Positions 16,421-25,701 are shown, numbered from the stretch's first letter. The stretch is DNA of 64,000 bases from Myxococcus stipitatus (GCF_037414475.1 NZ_CP147913.1:1426001-1490000), one strand, 5' to 3'. Translations and numbers: made by a program. The notes: generated by a model from the sequence alone, not told the origin.

Positions 16421-16742
16421 TCCTTCGACCCTACGTGCGTAGTCCGCGCTTTGCTACGTCCCCAAGACTCCCACGGACGGGATTCCTAGAGCCGGTCCTG
16501 GAAAGATCTCACCGCCTCGGGTCCAGGCACCCTTGGCGGCCAGCCCGCATTCTGACGGTCGATCCCAACCCCACGGGCCGAGAGCTGGGGGACCGCGCAC
16601 TAAAAGCTGTTGTTAGGCAGCCAGCGCGAGCTCAACGTTGTCGTTGGCTTTTGTGTCTTTGCCCGGTGGGATTTACGAGCTACCTGACAAGCTCGGCACG
16701 CGTCTCGAACTTCCTTGCCCCCGTCGAAACCAGGTCGCCCCC
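16381..16742 (-). ncRNA. ssrA: Transfer-messenger RNA (tmRNA)
   Basis: The minus strand starts GGGGGCGACCTGGTTTCGAC (5' end at 16742), the standard tmRNA start, and ends with a T-arm GGTTCGATTCCCGCCGCCTCC, whose last bases pair with the 5' end. The tag reading frame is at 16613-16648: GCC AAC GAC AAC GTT GAG CTC GCG CTG GCT GCC TAA, giving ANDNVELALAA followed by stop. The RNA rescues stalled ribosomes and tags the nascent protein for ClpXP-type proteolysis. The genome does not appear to encode the terminal CCA at this 3' end (the plus strand reads TGTGGAGG). SmpB and a probable SspB adaptor are encoded at 54474-54965 and 53920-54441. The 221 bp upstream (16743-16963) must hold its promoter, but no convincing boxes were seen. 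Confidence 0.96.
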
Positions 16743-16963
16743 GGTAGGTTGACTGCTTGCTCCACTCGCGGCCACCGCTTCGACCGCGTCTTCCTCACAT
16801 TAACCGCTGAGGACGGCCCGTCAATCCTCCTGAGCGCCCACCCCCGCACCTTCTCGCACGGATGCGGACACTCGCCCTCGAAGTCGCTTCCCCTCCCGCC
16901 ACGCCAGCGTAGGGTCCCCCCCTCGCCCGAGGCCCCCACGCCCCGAGCCCCCGAGGACACCGA

Positions 16964-18328
16964 ATGAGACGACTGCTCCCACTCCTCCTGCTCCTGCTGG
17001 GCACCGCGCTCCCCGCGTTCGCTCAATCCACGAGCGCCCCCACCCAGGCCTTCCCCTACACCCTCAAGACGGACACGCTCCCCAACGGCCTCACCGTCGT
17101 CCGCGTGCCCTACCCCTCCCAGGGCATCGTCTCCTACGTCACCGTCGTCCGCGTCGGCTCGCGCAACGAAGTGGAGCCCGGCAAGACGGGCTTCGCCCAC
17201 TTCTTCGAACACATGATGTTCAAGGGGACCAAGCGCCACCCGGAAGGCGAGCGCGAGCGAATCCTCGGCGCCTTCGGCTTCGACGACAACGCCTTCACCA
17301 CCGACGACATCACCCTCTACTACTCCTACGGCCCCTCCGCCGGCCTCCCCCAGCTCATCGACATCGAGGCGGACCGCTTCCGCAACCTCGAGTACTCCGA
17401 GCCCTCCTTCCGCACCGAGGCCCTCGCCGTCCTCGGCGAGTACCACAAGAACGCCGCGGCCCCCTTCCTCAAGATGGAGGAGACCCTCAACGCCGCCGCA
17501 TTCACGAAGCACACCTATCGGCACACCACGCTCGGCTTCTACGAGGACATCAAGGCCATGCCGGAGGCCTACCAGTACAGCCGCGACTTCTTCCAGCGCT
17601 GGTACACCCCCGACAACACCCAGCTCTTCATCGTCGGCGACTTCGACGATGACCAGGTCATGAAGCTCGTCCGCGAGCACTACGGCCCCTGGGACCGCAA
17701 GACGTCCACCATCACCGTCCCCACCGAGCCCCCTCAAACCCAGCCGCGCAACGCCCACGTCGACTGGCCCCAGCCCACCCAGCCCCGCCAGGTGCTCGCG
17801 TGGCACACGCCCGCCGCGGCCGCCAACACCAACAGCTCCGCGCTCCAGACAGTGCTCGTCGCCTACCTCGTCGGCCCCACCAGCCCCGCCTACAAGCAGC
17901 TCGTCCTCGAGCAACAACTCGTCGAGTCCATCAGCAGCGACTACGTCGACCACCGCGACCCTCACCTGTTCACCCTCACCGCCACCCTCAAGGACGAGCG
18001 CCACCGGGACCGCGTGCGCCTGGCCCTGCTCCGAGAGGTCAGCAAGGTCGCCGCCGGCAAGGTCGACGCAGCCCGCGTCAAGGCCATCCAGGACAACGCC
18101 CGCTACGGCGCCCTCATGGCCCTCCAGACGCCACGCGACGTCGGCATCCAGCTCGGCTGGTACGCCGGAATCCTCGGCACGCCCGATGGACTCCAGCGCC
18201 ACCTCGCCCACCTCGCCAAGGTGACACCCGCGCAGCTCTCCGAGTTCACCAAGCGCTACCTCCAGGCCTCCAAGCTCACCCAACTCAGCCTCACCCCCAA
18301 GGTCGACTCCGCCGGAGGGACGAAGTGA
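16964..18328 (+). CDS. M16-family zinc metallopeptidase, catalytic subunit
   Basis: 454 aa with a Sec signal (MRRLLPLLLLLLGTALPAFA). The inverted zinc motif HFFEH is at 79-83 and the downstream zinc ligand Glu is probably E159 in LGEYHKN, so the protein should be an active M16 (pitrilysin/insulinase-like) peptidase acting in the periplasm or outside the cell. A typical M16 N-domain is followed by an inactive C-domain. Its TGA overlaps the ATG of the next gene (TGATG), and that gene encodes a second M16 protein without the zinc motif; such pairs usually form heterodimers. The substrate is not evident. Confidence 0.92.
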   Translation: MRRLLPLLLLLLGTALPAFAQSTSAPTQAFPYTLKTDTLPNGLTVVRVPYPSQGIVSYVTVVRVGSRNEVEPGKTGFAHFFEHMMFKGTKRHPEGERERILGAFGFDDNAFTTDDITLYYSYGPSAGLPQLIDIEADRFRNLEYSEPSFRTEALAVLGEYHKNAAAPFLKMEETLNAAAFTKHTYRHTTLGFYEDIKAMPEAYQYSRDFFQRWYTPDNTQLFIVGDFDDDQVMKLVREHYGPWDRKTSTITVPTEPPQTQPRNAHVDWPQPTQPRQVLAWHTPAAAANTNSSALQTVLVAYLVGPTSPAYKQLVLEQQLVESISSDYVDHRDPHLFTLTATLKDERHRDRVRLALLREVSKVAAGKVDAARVKAIQDNARYGALMALQTPRDVGIQLGWYAGILGTPDGLQRHLAHLAKVTPAQLSEFTKRYLQASKLTQLSLTPKVDSAGGTK

Positions 18329-19935
18329 TGAAGACCCAAACCCTCGTGTCCCTCACCGCGCTGCTCTCCCTCGCCGGCTGCGCCTCCCATCCGAAGCCCG
18401 CGCCCGAGACGACTCCGCCGCCCGCCCAGCAGGCCACCGCGACGCCGTCCCCGGAGGCCCCTCCCGCGCCGCCCTCGGAGGTCCCGGCCATTCCGCTCCA
18501 TCAGCCCAAGCCGATGGAGCTCGTGGTCCTCGCCCGCCCGGACACGCCCATCGTCACCTTCCGGCTCGTCTTCCACTCGGGCTCCATCGACGACCCCAAG
18601 GGCAAGGAAGGCCTCACCGCGCTCACCGCCACGCTGATGGCCGAGGGCGGCACCCAGAAGCTCTCCTCCGCGCAACTGCTCGACGCGCTCTTCCCCATGG
18701 CCGCCGAGCTGGACACCTTCGTCGACAAGGAGTTCACCACCTTCTCCGGCCGCGTCCACCGCGACTTCCTGCCGCGCTACCTCGACATCTTCACCGACAT
18801 CCTGCTCGCGCCTCGCATGGACCCGGCCGAGCTGGAGCGCCTTCGCACCAACGCCATCAGCGACGTGGAGAATGGTCTGCGCAGCGCCAATGACGAGGGG
18901 CTCGGCAAGGCCGCTCTCGACGCGCTCATCTACGCGGGCCACCCCTATGCGCACTACACCGGCGGCACCGTGCAGGGCCTCAAGTCCATCACCCTGGACG
19001 ACGTGAAAGCCCACGCCCAGCGCGTCTTCACGCAGGACCGGCTCGTCGTGGGGCTCGCGGGCGCCGTGGACGACGCGTTGAAGCAGTCGCTGCTCGCGCG
19101 CGTGGGGACTCTGCCCGCCACGGGGGCGCCTCGCGTGACGCTGCCCACCGTCACCGCCACCGCGGGCCGCGCCGTCATCATCCAGAAGCAGGCGCTCTCC
19201 ACCGCCGTCAGCATGGGCTACGTCAACCCCGTGCGCCGAGGCGACCCGGACTTCTTCCCCCTCGCCTTCGCGCTCACGCACCTGGGCGAGCACCGGCAGT
19301 CCATCGGCCTGCTCTTCAATGAACTGCGCGAGCAGCGCGGCCTCAACTACGGCGACTACGCCTACGCCGAGCACTTCATCGAGGACCCCGGCACCACGTA
19401 CAACCGCACCAACATCGCGCGCACGCAGCAGGACCTCACCGTGTGGCTTCGTCCGGTGGAGCCCTCCAACGCCATGTTCGCCACGCGCGGCGCGCTGTAC
19501 TTCCTCGACCGGCTCGTGAAGGAGCCCATTCCCCAGGAGCGCTTCGACCTGATGCGCGGCTTCCTCCAGGGCTACTCGCGGCTGTGGGAACAGACGGACC
19601 CGCGCCGGCTGGGCTACGCCATCGACTCGCTCTTCTACGGGACGCCGGACTACCTGGAGCAGTACCGCCAGGCCCTCACGAAGATGACGCCTCAGTCCGT
19701 GCAGGACGTGCTGCGCCGGCGCCTCCACCCGTCGGCCCTCAACTTCGCGTTCGTCACGCAAGACGCCGAGACACTCGCCAACGCGTTGCGCTCGGGTCAG
19801 CCGTCGCCCATCACCTACGCGTCCGACAAGTCCCAGGCGCTGTTGGATGTCGACAAGTCCATCATTCCCTTCCTGGTCCCCGTGCGCGCGGACGCCATCA
19901 CCATCACTCCCGCGCAGACGTTCATGGAGAAGTAG
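18328..19935 (+). CDS. M16-family peptidase-like lipoprotein, non-catalytic partner
   Basis: 535 aa from ATG at 18328, which overlaps the stop of the catalytic M16 gene. The N-terminus is a lipoprotein signal (TALLSLAGC) followed by a Pro/Ala-rich linker of about 50 residues. In the M16 fold the zinc motif position reads KEGLTALTATLMAEGG in place of HxxEH, so zinc binding is lost. The C-domain block NELREQRGLNYGDYAY keeps the Arg/Tyr pair that helps bind substrate. This is the usual division of labour in M16B heterodimers: one subunit cuts, the other holds substrate. Lipidation would anchor the complex to a membrane. Confidence 0.9.
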   Translation: MKTQTLVSLTALLSLAGCASHPKPAPETTPPPAQQATATPSPEAPPAPPSEVPAIPLHQPKPMELVVLARPDTPIVTFRLVFHSGSIDDPKGKEGLTALTATLMAEGGTQKLSSAQLLDALFPMAAELDTFVDKEFTTFSGRVHRDFLPRYLDIFTDILLAPRMDPAELERLRTNAISDVENGLRSANDEGLGKAALDALIYAGHPYAHYTGGTVQGLKSITLDDVKAHAQRVFTQDRLVVGLAGAVDDALKQSLLARVGTLPATGAPRVTLPTVTATAGRAVIIQKQALSTAVSMGYVNPVRRGDPDFFPLAFALTHLGEHRQSIGLLFNELREQRGLNYGDYAYAEHFIEDPGTTYNRTNIARTQQDLTVWLRPVEPSNAMFATRGALYFLDRLVKEPIPQERFDLMRGFLQGYSRLWEQTDPRRLGYAIDSLFYGTPDYLEQYRQALTKMTPQSVQDVLRRRLHPSALNFAFVTQDAETLANALRSGQPSPITYASDKSQALLDVDKSIIPFLVPVRADAITITPAQTFMEK

Positions 19936-20011
19936 CGCACGGCTGTATTTCGACCCGGGGGGTGGGTCATTTGTTTCCGCCCCCTGGGAGCGAATGGTAT
20001 GAGCTGGCGTC

Positions 20012-22003
20012 ATGCGAGGAACCAGCTCCGGCCATCTTCCACGGTGGCGGCCCCTGAGCGGCTCCGTCATTCGTCTTGCCGTGCTGAGCCTGCTGCTGGC
20101 CTCGGCGGCGGTGAGCGCGGAGCCAGACCCCTTCGCGCGCGGCTTCGACGCCGTGCCCGTCAAACCCACGCCCGCGCAGAACAGCGGCATCGCGCTGGAA
20201 GGAACCACCAGCGGCGAGCCCGTCGGCAGTTTCCGAGGCGCGCTGCTCCTCGACTTCAACTGGCGCATCCTCGCGCTCAAGCTTGGAGACGAGAAGCTGG
20301 GCGACCTGCTGCCGTACCGGCTCGATGCGCACCTGCTCTTCGCCTACCAGCTCCATGAGCGCCTGGAGCTGGGTGTGGACATGCCCGTCACGGTGCTCCA
20401 GGGCGACAATTTCCATCTCCTCCGCGATGCGATGAACGCCCCCAACTTCCCGGGGGCCGCGGGCGTGAGCCGGACGACGCTCGGCGACCTTCGCGTGGTG
20501 CCTCGGCTCCACATCCTGGACCGGGAGCAGTTCCCCGTGGGTGTGTCGCTCATCCCCGAGGTCCGCTTGCCCACCGGAAGCGCGGACAGCTTCACCGGTG
20601 AGCGCGGCGTGCTCTTCGCTCCGCGCATCGCGGTGGAGCAGCGCTTCGGCTCTCTGCCAGTTCCCATCCGTGTGCTCGGCAACGTGGGCATGCGGCTGCG
20701 CAAGGATGCGCAGTACCTCAACCTGCGCGTGGGGGATGAGCTGACGCTCGGCGCTGGCGCCATTGGCGAGCTGCCCAACATGGGCCGGTTCACCGACGTG
20801 CAGGCCACGGCGGAGATGCACCTGGGCACGCCGCTGGTGCGCCCGTTCAACTTCGACCAGTCCGATTCACTCAAGACGCCGTGGGAAGTGCTCGTGGGCG
20901 CCCGCGCGAAAATCTGGGGCAACTGGGGGCTCGAGCTGAACGTGGGCCGCGGCATCAACCTGTCCAGTGGCTACGGACGCGAGGCCCTGCGAGTCATGTT
21001 CGGGCTGCGCTACGACGAGCGCTTCGCCGACTCGGATGGCGACAACGTTCCCGACCACCGGGACCGCTGCCCCAACGAGGCCGAGGACAAGGACGGGTTC
21101 ATGGACAGCGATGGCTGCCCCGACCCGGACAACGACGATGACGGCGTGGTCGACGGCGAGGACAGCTGCCCCAACGTGAAGGGCCCCAAGGAGCGCAAGG
21201 GCTGCCCCGAGGTGGACACCGACGGCGACGGCATCACCGACGAGTTCGACAAGTGCCCGGACAAGCCCGGCCCCAAGGACTACGACGGGTGCCCCGACAC
21301 GGACGGCGACGAGGTCCCCGACAACGAGGACGACTGCCCCGAGCAGTTCGGTCCGCCGGAGAACAACGGCTGCCCGTTCGACTCGCCGCCCTACGTGTTC
21401 GTCGAGTCGGACCGCATCCGCATCAAGGGCAACGTGCTCTTCGAGACGGGTTCGGCCGTCATCCAGAAGCGCTCGTATCCGCTGCTGGACGAGGTGGCCA
21501 CGGTGCTGCGGAAGAACCCCACGTTGGGCCCGGTGCTCATCGAGGGACATACGGACAACCGCGGCTCGCGGCAGCTCAACATGGGTCTGTCGGACCGGCG
21601 CGCGCGCTCCGTGCTCGACTACCTGGTGTCGAAGGGAATCGAGCGCAAGCGCTTGAGCTCTGCGGGCTTCGGCTTCGACCGGCCTATCGCCACGAATGAC
21701 ACGGCACTGGGGCGCGCGAAGAACCGCCGCGTCGACTTCAAGCTCGTGCGCTCCGAGGTGGAGACCGAGGGCAAGGAGACCGTCGTCCCGGCGGGACAGC
21801 AGCCTCCCGCGCCGAAACCCTCCACGGGCACGACGGCTCCCGCGCCGGGCACGGCCCCCGCGTCGAAACCGGCCACGGGCACCACGCCTCCGGCGCCCTC
21901 ACCGAACACCGCTCCCGCGCCGGGCTCGCCGCCTGCCTCGAAGCCGCCAGCCTCCGACAACAAGGCTTCGAGCACACCCACCCCGCCAACGCCCGGGAAG
22001 TAG
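20012..22003 (+). CDS. OmpA-family outer-membrane protein with thrombospondin type-3 repeats
   Basis: 663 aa. A signal sequence around residues 18-36 (VIRLAVLSLLLASAAVSA) is followed by a beta-rich region to about 330, probably the barrel. Then come Asp-rich, calcium-binding TSP3-type repeats (DSDGDNVPDHRDRCP and similar, about 340-455), and an OmpA peptidoglycan-binding domain (about 470-575, with ETGSAVIQKRSYPLLDEVA, IEGHTDNRGS and RRARSVLDYL). A 90-residue tail of Pro/Ala/Thr repeats ends the protein. It should link the outer membrane to the cell wall. The first ATG lies in a slightly long leader and a later start is possible. It is followed by a hairpin that could be a terminator. Confidence 0.9.
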   Translation: MRGTSSGHLPRWRPLSGSVIRLAVLSLLLASAAVSAEPDPFARGFDAVPVKPTPAQNSGIALEGTTSGEPVGSFRGALLLDFNWRILALKLGDEKLGDLLPYRLDAHLLFAYQLHERLELGVDMPVTVLQGDNFHLLRDAMNAPNFPGAAGVSRTTLGDLRVVPRLHILDREQFPVGVSLIPEVRLPTGSADSFTGERGVLFAPRIAVEQRFGSLPVPIRVLGNVGMRLRKDAQYLNLRVGDELTLGAGAIGELPNMGRFTDVQATAEMHLGTPLVRPFNFDQSDSLKTPWEVLVGARAKIWGNWGLELNVGRGINLSSGYGREALRVMFGLRYDERFADSDGDNVPDHRDRCPNEAEDKDGFMDSDGCPDPDNDDDGVVDGEDSCPNVKGPKERKGCPEVDTDGDGITDEFDKCPDKPGPKDYDGCPDTDGDEVPDNEDDCPEQFGPPENNGCPFDSPPYVFVESDRIRIKGNVLFETGSAVIQKRSYPLLDEVATVLRKNPTLGPVLIEGHTDNRGSRQLNMGLSDRRARSVLDYLVSKGIERKRLSSAGFGFDRPIATNDTALGRAKNRRVDFKLVRSEVETEGKETVVPAGQQPPAPKPSTGTTAPAPGTAPASKPATGTTPPAPSPNTAPAPGSPPASKPPASDNKASSTPTPPTPGK

Positions 22004-22045
22004 CCCAAGAGCCAACGCGAAGCGGAGGATGCCCCCAAGGCCGCG

Positions 22046-22076
22046 GCCACCCATGCAGCTCGACTGCACGGGTGGC
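22046..22076. terminator. Hairpin between convergent genes, possible bidirectional terminator
   Basis: GCCACCC (22046-22052) pairs with GGGTGGC (22070-22076), and an inner TGCAG (22054-22058) with CTGCA (22064-22068), with one mismatch between them and a 5-nt loop. It lies between the convergent OmpA-family and TlpA-like genes. There is no T tract, so strength is uncertain. Nothing else was seen in 22004-22193. Confidence 0.4.
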
Positions 22077-22193
22077 TCGGCGCACTGGACACGTCGCGCA
22101 TCGGAGCCTCCCAGTCAGGAGGCCCCACGACAGACGCTCACGATGCGCGGGACTCAACGGCGGCGCCCTCGACCCGGGCGCCCCGCGAACGAC

Positions 22194-22772
22194 CTACTGC
22201 TGCTTCAGCGCCCGCTCGATGCGGCGGCGGATGGCGTCCTCGGACATGGCGCCTCGCTGGGCGTCCGTCACCTTGCCCTCACGGTCCAGGAAGTAGAGCG
22301 TGGGCAGCGCGCTGACCTGGAAGGCCCGCGCCATGTCATCCCCGGCATACGCCACATAGGGCTTCAGCTCCGGCAGGTGGCTTCGAATGAAGCTCTCCAC
22401 CAGCTTGGGCGCCGAAGGCCCATCGTCGCGGCTCGCCGCCACGAACACGAGCCCCTGCGACTCGTACTCCTTGGCCAGCTTCACCAACGCCGGCATCTCC
22501 TCGCGACACGGCGGACACCACGTCGCCCAGAAGTCCAGCATCACCACCTGGCCCCGGAAGTCCTCCAGCTTCAGCTCTCCGCCTTCATGCTTCTGAAGCA
22601 CGAACGACGGCGTGGACGCACCATCCGGCACGAGCTGCGAGCGCCGAGCCTCCAGCACTCCCAGGTACACCACCCCCACCAACCCCAACGCCGCCAACAC
22701 TCCCAAGAGCAGCTTGGTCCCCCCACCCGCCGGCTTCGCGGGCGGCGGCGCGCCGATTCCTTCCTGCGTCAC
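22194..22772 (-). CDS. TlpA-like membrane-anchored thioredoxin
   Basis: 192 aa. It starts with GTG at 22772, overlapping the upstream TGA (GTGA). One N-terminal membrane anchor (about 20-39) is followed by a thioredoxin fold with the WCPPC active site (Cys86, Cys89) in FWATWCPPCREEMPAL, and the cis-Pro motif ALPTLYF. It belongs to the TlpA/ResA/DsbE group of periplasm-facing thiol-disulfide reductases, which reduce cysteines in proteins such as apocytochromes. Translational coupling to a CFI-box protein with several cysteines hints at a shared task, but this is only context. Confidence 0.93.
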   Translation of the reverse strand: MTQEGIGAPPPAKPAGGGTKLLLGVLAALGLVGVVYLGVLEARRSQLVPDGASTPSFVLQKHEGGELKLEDFRGQVVMLDFWATWCPPCREEMPALVKLAKEYESQGLVFVAASRDDGPSAPKLVESFIRSHLPELKPYVAYAGDDMARAFQVSALPTLYFLDREGKVTDAQRGAMSEDAIRRRIERALKQQ

Positions 22773-23845
22773 GAGAATCCACTCCTGGTCAGGCGGTCAT
22801 GCACCTGCCTCAGCATCCAGCGCACTCCGCTCCGGGCCACCGGCCTGCGCGACACCCACCGTGCCACGTCCGGGCCCAAGCGATAGTAGCCACGGATGAA
22901 CGCTCGACCGAGCTGACTCTTCCGCAGGACTTCATCCCGATACGCACGGAACGCCACCAGCTCCGGCGCCCCTTCGCCAAACGCCACCGTCGCCACGAAG
23001 CACGAGGACGCCGGACTCACCCACATGAGCCGCTGGTTGGTGAGGTTCACCACCACCTTCAGCTCCCGCGCCTCCGTGTACAGGAACGCCAGCAGGTCTC
23101 TGCGCGCCGCGGGGAACTCCTGCCCCCCCGCCTCCTCGAACTCGATGCGTGCCGCGTTGTTCGCCCCGACCTCGTCCACGGTGAAGAAGTAGCGCTTCGA
23201 GCTGCGCCCCACCTCCACCTCCAACGCGCGCAGCTCCCCGAAGTACGCCAGGAACCCCGTGCCGCAGACCGGACACACGAAGCGGTTGTAGGCGTGGTTC
23301 GTCAGGAACGCGTAGTCCCCCACCCGCTTGCAGCCCGTGTTCGGGCACACCAGCTTCACGCTCGCCTGCGGCGCGGCCCGAGGGTCATACCGCGAATGCC
23401 CCGACACCTTGTCGAACACCGGAGGGGGAAGCGGCGGCGCCGTCACCAGGTGCCGCGTCGGATGCGCGGCCCGCTCCAGTTCCTGCGCGCGGCGCCACGC
23501 AATCTCCGCCGCCTCCAAGCGTCCGCCGGCCGTGTGGCACAGCGCCTCGCCATGCGCGAGCAACGCGGCGACAATCTTCTCGAGCGCCGGCGCATTCGAC
23601 GGGTCCCTCCCCGCCGCGAGCGCCTCCGCGAGCACCTTCTCCACCTCCGGCAGCAGCGCCGCCGCGGCCTTGCGGGAAGGGTCCTCGGCGCGGCGGTACA
23701 CCGGCGGCTCTGGAATGCGGCTGAACAACGCGGACGTGGCGGCCCGGACACGCTCCACCACCGCGTCTCCACGACCCACGTCCATCTGCGCCGCCCTCGT
23801 CCGGGCGGCCTGGAAGAGTTCTTCGGGCTGCAAGCGCGCCGACAT
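22769..23845 (-). CDS. CFI-box-CTERM domain protein with zinc-ribbon-like region
   Basis: 358 aa from ATG at 23845 (MSARLQPEELF); the open frame runs further to 23902 but lacks a better start. The N-terminal 150 residues are helical and Ala/Glu-rich. A cysteine block CPNTGC...CPVCG at about 185-215 looks like a zinc ribbon. Near the C-terminus SSCFVATVAFG, then FRAYRDEVL, and GRAFIRGYYRLGPDVARW match the CFI-box-CTERM domain (usual form CFIATAAYG...L..FRD..L...G..F...YY..SP), whose role is not known. It shares a 4-bp overlap with the TlpA-like gene. Confidence 0.8.
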   Translation of the reverse strand: MSARLQPEELFQAARTRAAQMDVGRGDAVVERVRAATSALFSRIPEPPVYRRAEDPSRKAAAALLPEVEKVLAEALAAGRDPSNAPALEKIVAALLAHGEALCHTAGGRLEAAEIAWRRAQELERAAHPTRHLVTAPPLPPPVFDKVSGHSRYDPRAAPQASVKLVCPNTGCKRVGDYAFLTNHAYNRFVCPVCGTGFLAYFGELRALEVEVGRSSKRYFFTVDEVGANNAARIEFEEAGGQEFPAARRDLLAFLYTEARELKVVVNLTNQRLMWVSPASSCFVATVAFGEGAPELVAFRAYRDEVLRKSQLGRAFIRGYYRLGPDVARWVSRRPVARSGVRWMLRQVHDRLTRSGFS

Positions 23846-23943
23846 TAAGTGCCACGCCCCGCGCTGTCGCGCTTTACCTCCACTCCGCCGGAAACTGGCC
23901 AACCCCTCCCGCTCGATGTAAGAAGACGTAGGAGGCTGTGAGC

Positions 23944-24225
23944 ATGGGAGCTTTGAAGTTCATCGTCTGGACGGCCTGCGCGGTGGGGCTCGGCATCTTC
24001 CTGTCGTCGGGCAACGTGGATGGCCGCACGCCGCTGCAGCACATGGAGCGGGCCTGGAAGCGCGCCGTGAAGCCCGACACCATGGACCGGATGAAGGATG
24101 GGCTGGAGGACGCGTACGAGGACGCCAAGGGCGCCGTCTCCCGTTCGACGGATGCCGCGCCTCGCGAGCGCATCACCGCGGAGGACCGTGCGGCGGTCAA
24201 CCGCATCATCGCGCAGAAGAAGTAG
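23944..24225 (+). CDS. Small membrane-anchored protein of unknown function
   Basis: 93 aa. The ATG at 23944 is preferred over the GTG at 23938 because GGAGG at 23931-23935 is then 8 bp away instead of 2. One hydrophobic N-terminal segment (LKFIVWTACAVGLGIFLSSG) could be a membrane anchor or uncleaved signal. The remainder is a charged helix (EDAYEDAKGAVSR) ending in IIAQKK. Similar small, single-helix proteins are seen in myxobacteria, but I recognise no family. It stands alone, 84 bp before the HtrA-type protease gene. Confidence 0.72.
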   Translation: MGALKFIVWTACAVGLGIFLSSGNVDGRTPLQHMERAWKRAVKPDTMDRMKDGLEDAYEDAKGAVSRSTDAAPRERITAEDRAAVNRIIAQKK

Positions 24226-24309
24226 CCTGGCAGACAGGTCCGCTTCCGCACCACGTTCCCCCTCCCTAGCTTGCATGGGGTGGGCGACCGGTTGGGGCGG
24301 AGGCGGGGC

Positions 24310-25557
24310 ATGCACAAGGCTCCATTCAAGAATGTCGTCATCCTCACCGCGCTGATGTGCGCGTTCTGTGTGTCCGGACAAGCCTCCGGGCGCGAGCGGG
24401 GACGACTGTGGCTCGAGGCCCAGAACCGTTCGCTGGAGAACCAGCGCGCCACACTGAGCCAGGTGGCTCGCGAGGCGATGCCCTCGGTGGTCTCCATCAC
24501 CACGCGGCAGCCCTCCGACGACGCTTCCGCGTCCGGTGATGAACCGCAGAAGGGCATCGGCTCCGGCTTCATCATCCACCCTTCCGGCTACATCCTCACC
24601 AGCGCCCACGTCGTGGAGGGAGCGACCGAAGTCGTCGTCTCGGTGATGCATCCACGGGGCTACCCGGAGGAGTACGTCGCCGAGGTCGTCGGTGAGGACA
24701 GCCGCACCGACTGCGCGCTGCTGAAAATCAACGCCCCACGCAGGCTCCCGGTGCTCAAGCTCGCGTCGTCCGCCCACGTGCGCTCGGCGGACTGGATTGT
24801 CGTCATCGGCAACCCGTTCGGCCTGTCCCAATCCGTGACGGTGGGCGTGGTCAGCTACATGGGCCGCACGGACGTGACGCCCAACGGACGCGACGGTGAC
24901 TTCGACTACATGCAGATGGACGCGTCCATCAACCCGGGCAACTCGGGCGGCCCCGTGCTGGACCTGCACGGCGACGTCGTGGCGGTGGCCAACGCCGTCA
25001 ACGTGGCGGGACAAGGCATCGGGTTCGCCATCCCCATCGACATCGCGAAGACCGTGATTCCGCAGCTCCGAGCGCATGGCCGCGTGCGCCGCGGCTGGCT
25101 GGGCATCAGCGTGCAGGACTTCTCGCCCGAGGTCGCCGAGGCGTTCAACCTGAGACACGGCCCGGGCGTGGTGGTGACGGAGGTGGTGGAGGGCGGGCCG
25201 GGTGAACGCTCGGGGCTGCTCAGCGGCGATGTCATCGTCGGGCTCGACGCGCGGCGCGTGCAGCGGGCGCACACCTTGCGGTGGCAGGTGGCCGCCCGAG
25301 GAGTGGGCCGGAACGTGAAGCTGCGCATCCACCGGCTGGGCAAGCCCATGATCCTCAAGGTGCGGCTCGAGGAGATGCCCAGCGAGGGGCCCGTCGCCGC
25401 CCCCCTGGCCTCCCACCGGCAGGGGAGGAGGCCCACCCGCGCCCAGTCCGTCCTGGAGGACCTGCTGTCCCCCGTCCCCCGCTCCAAATCCCTCCCGCCC
25501 ACCCCACCCTCCGAGGCGGCGGACCCGGATTCCAAGGAGGGCGAACAGGCGCCCTGA
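24310..25557 (+). CDS. HtrA/DegP-type serine protease with PDZ domain
   Basis: 415 aa from ATG at 24310, chosen because AGGCGGGG lies just upstream and a signal-like segment (FKNVVILTALMCAFCVSGQASG) follows. The catalytic triad is visible: His100 in LTSAHVVEG, Asp134 in SRTDCALL and Ser212 in NPGNSGGP. One PDZ domain (about 250-345, WLGISVQDFSPEVAEAF..., GPGVVVTEVVEGGPGERSGL) follows, then a Pro/Ser-rich tail of about 60 residues. Such proteases degrade misfolded proteins in the periplasm and also act in stress signalling. Only one PDZ domain is present, so it is closer to DegS/HhoB-type than to DegP. Confidence 0.93.
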   Translation: MHKAPFKNVVILTALMCAFCVSGQASGRERGRLWLEAQNRSLENQRATLSQVAREAMPSVVSITTRQPSDDASASGDEPQKGIGSGFIIHPSGYILTSAHVVEGATEVVVSVMHPRGYPEEYVAEVVGEDSRTDCALLKINAPRRLPVLKLASSAHVRSADWIVVIGNPFGLSQSVTVGVVSYMGRTDVTPNGRDGDFDYMQMDASINPGNSGGPVLDLHGDVVAVANAVNVAGQGIGFAIPIDIAKTVIPQLRAHGRVRRGWLGISVQDFSPEVAEAFNLRHGPGVVVTEVVEGGPGERSGLLSGDVIVGLDARRVQRAHTLRWQVAARGVGRNVKLRIHRLGKPMILKVRLEEMPSEGPVAAPLASHRQGRRPTRAQSVLEDLLSPVPRSKSLPPTPPSEAADPDSKEGEQAP

Positions 25558-25701
25558 CCTCTGGGCCCACACAGGTCTTCCGGCGTGTCCTTGCGTTCGG
25601 GTGGCATGGGCGCTAGACAGTGCGCCTTTTTTCGTACCCGGCGGATGGTCCACTCCAAGTGGCGCCGCGGTTCTCGTATCGATTCGCAGGAGAGTTCCAC
25701 A

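Noticed and set aside
22004-22193. Possible small gene or RNA between the OmpA-family and TlpA-like genes
   Set aside because: Only a hairpin is visible; no start with ribosome site and no long frame in either direction.
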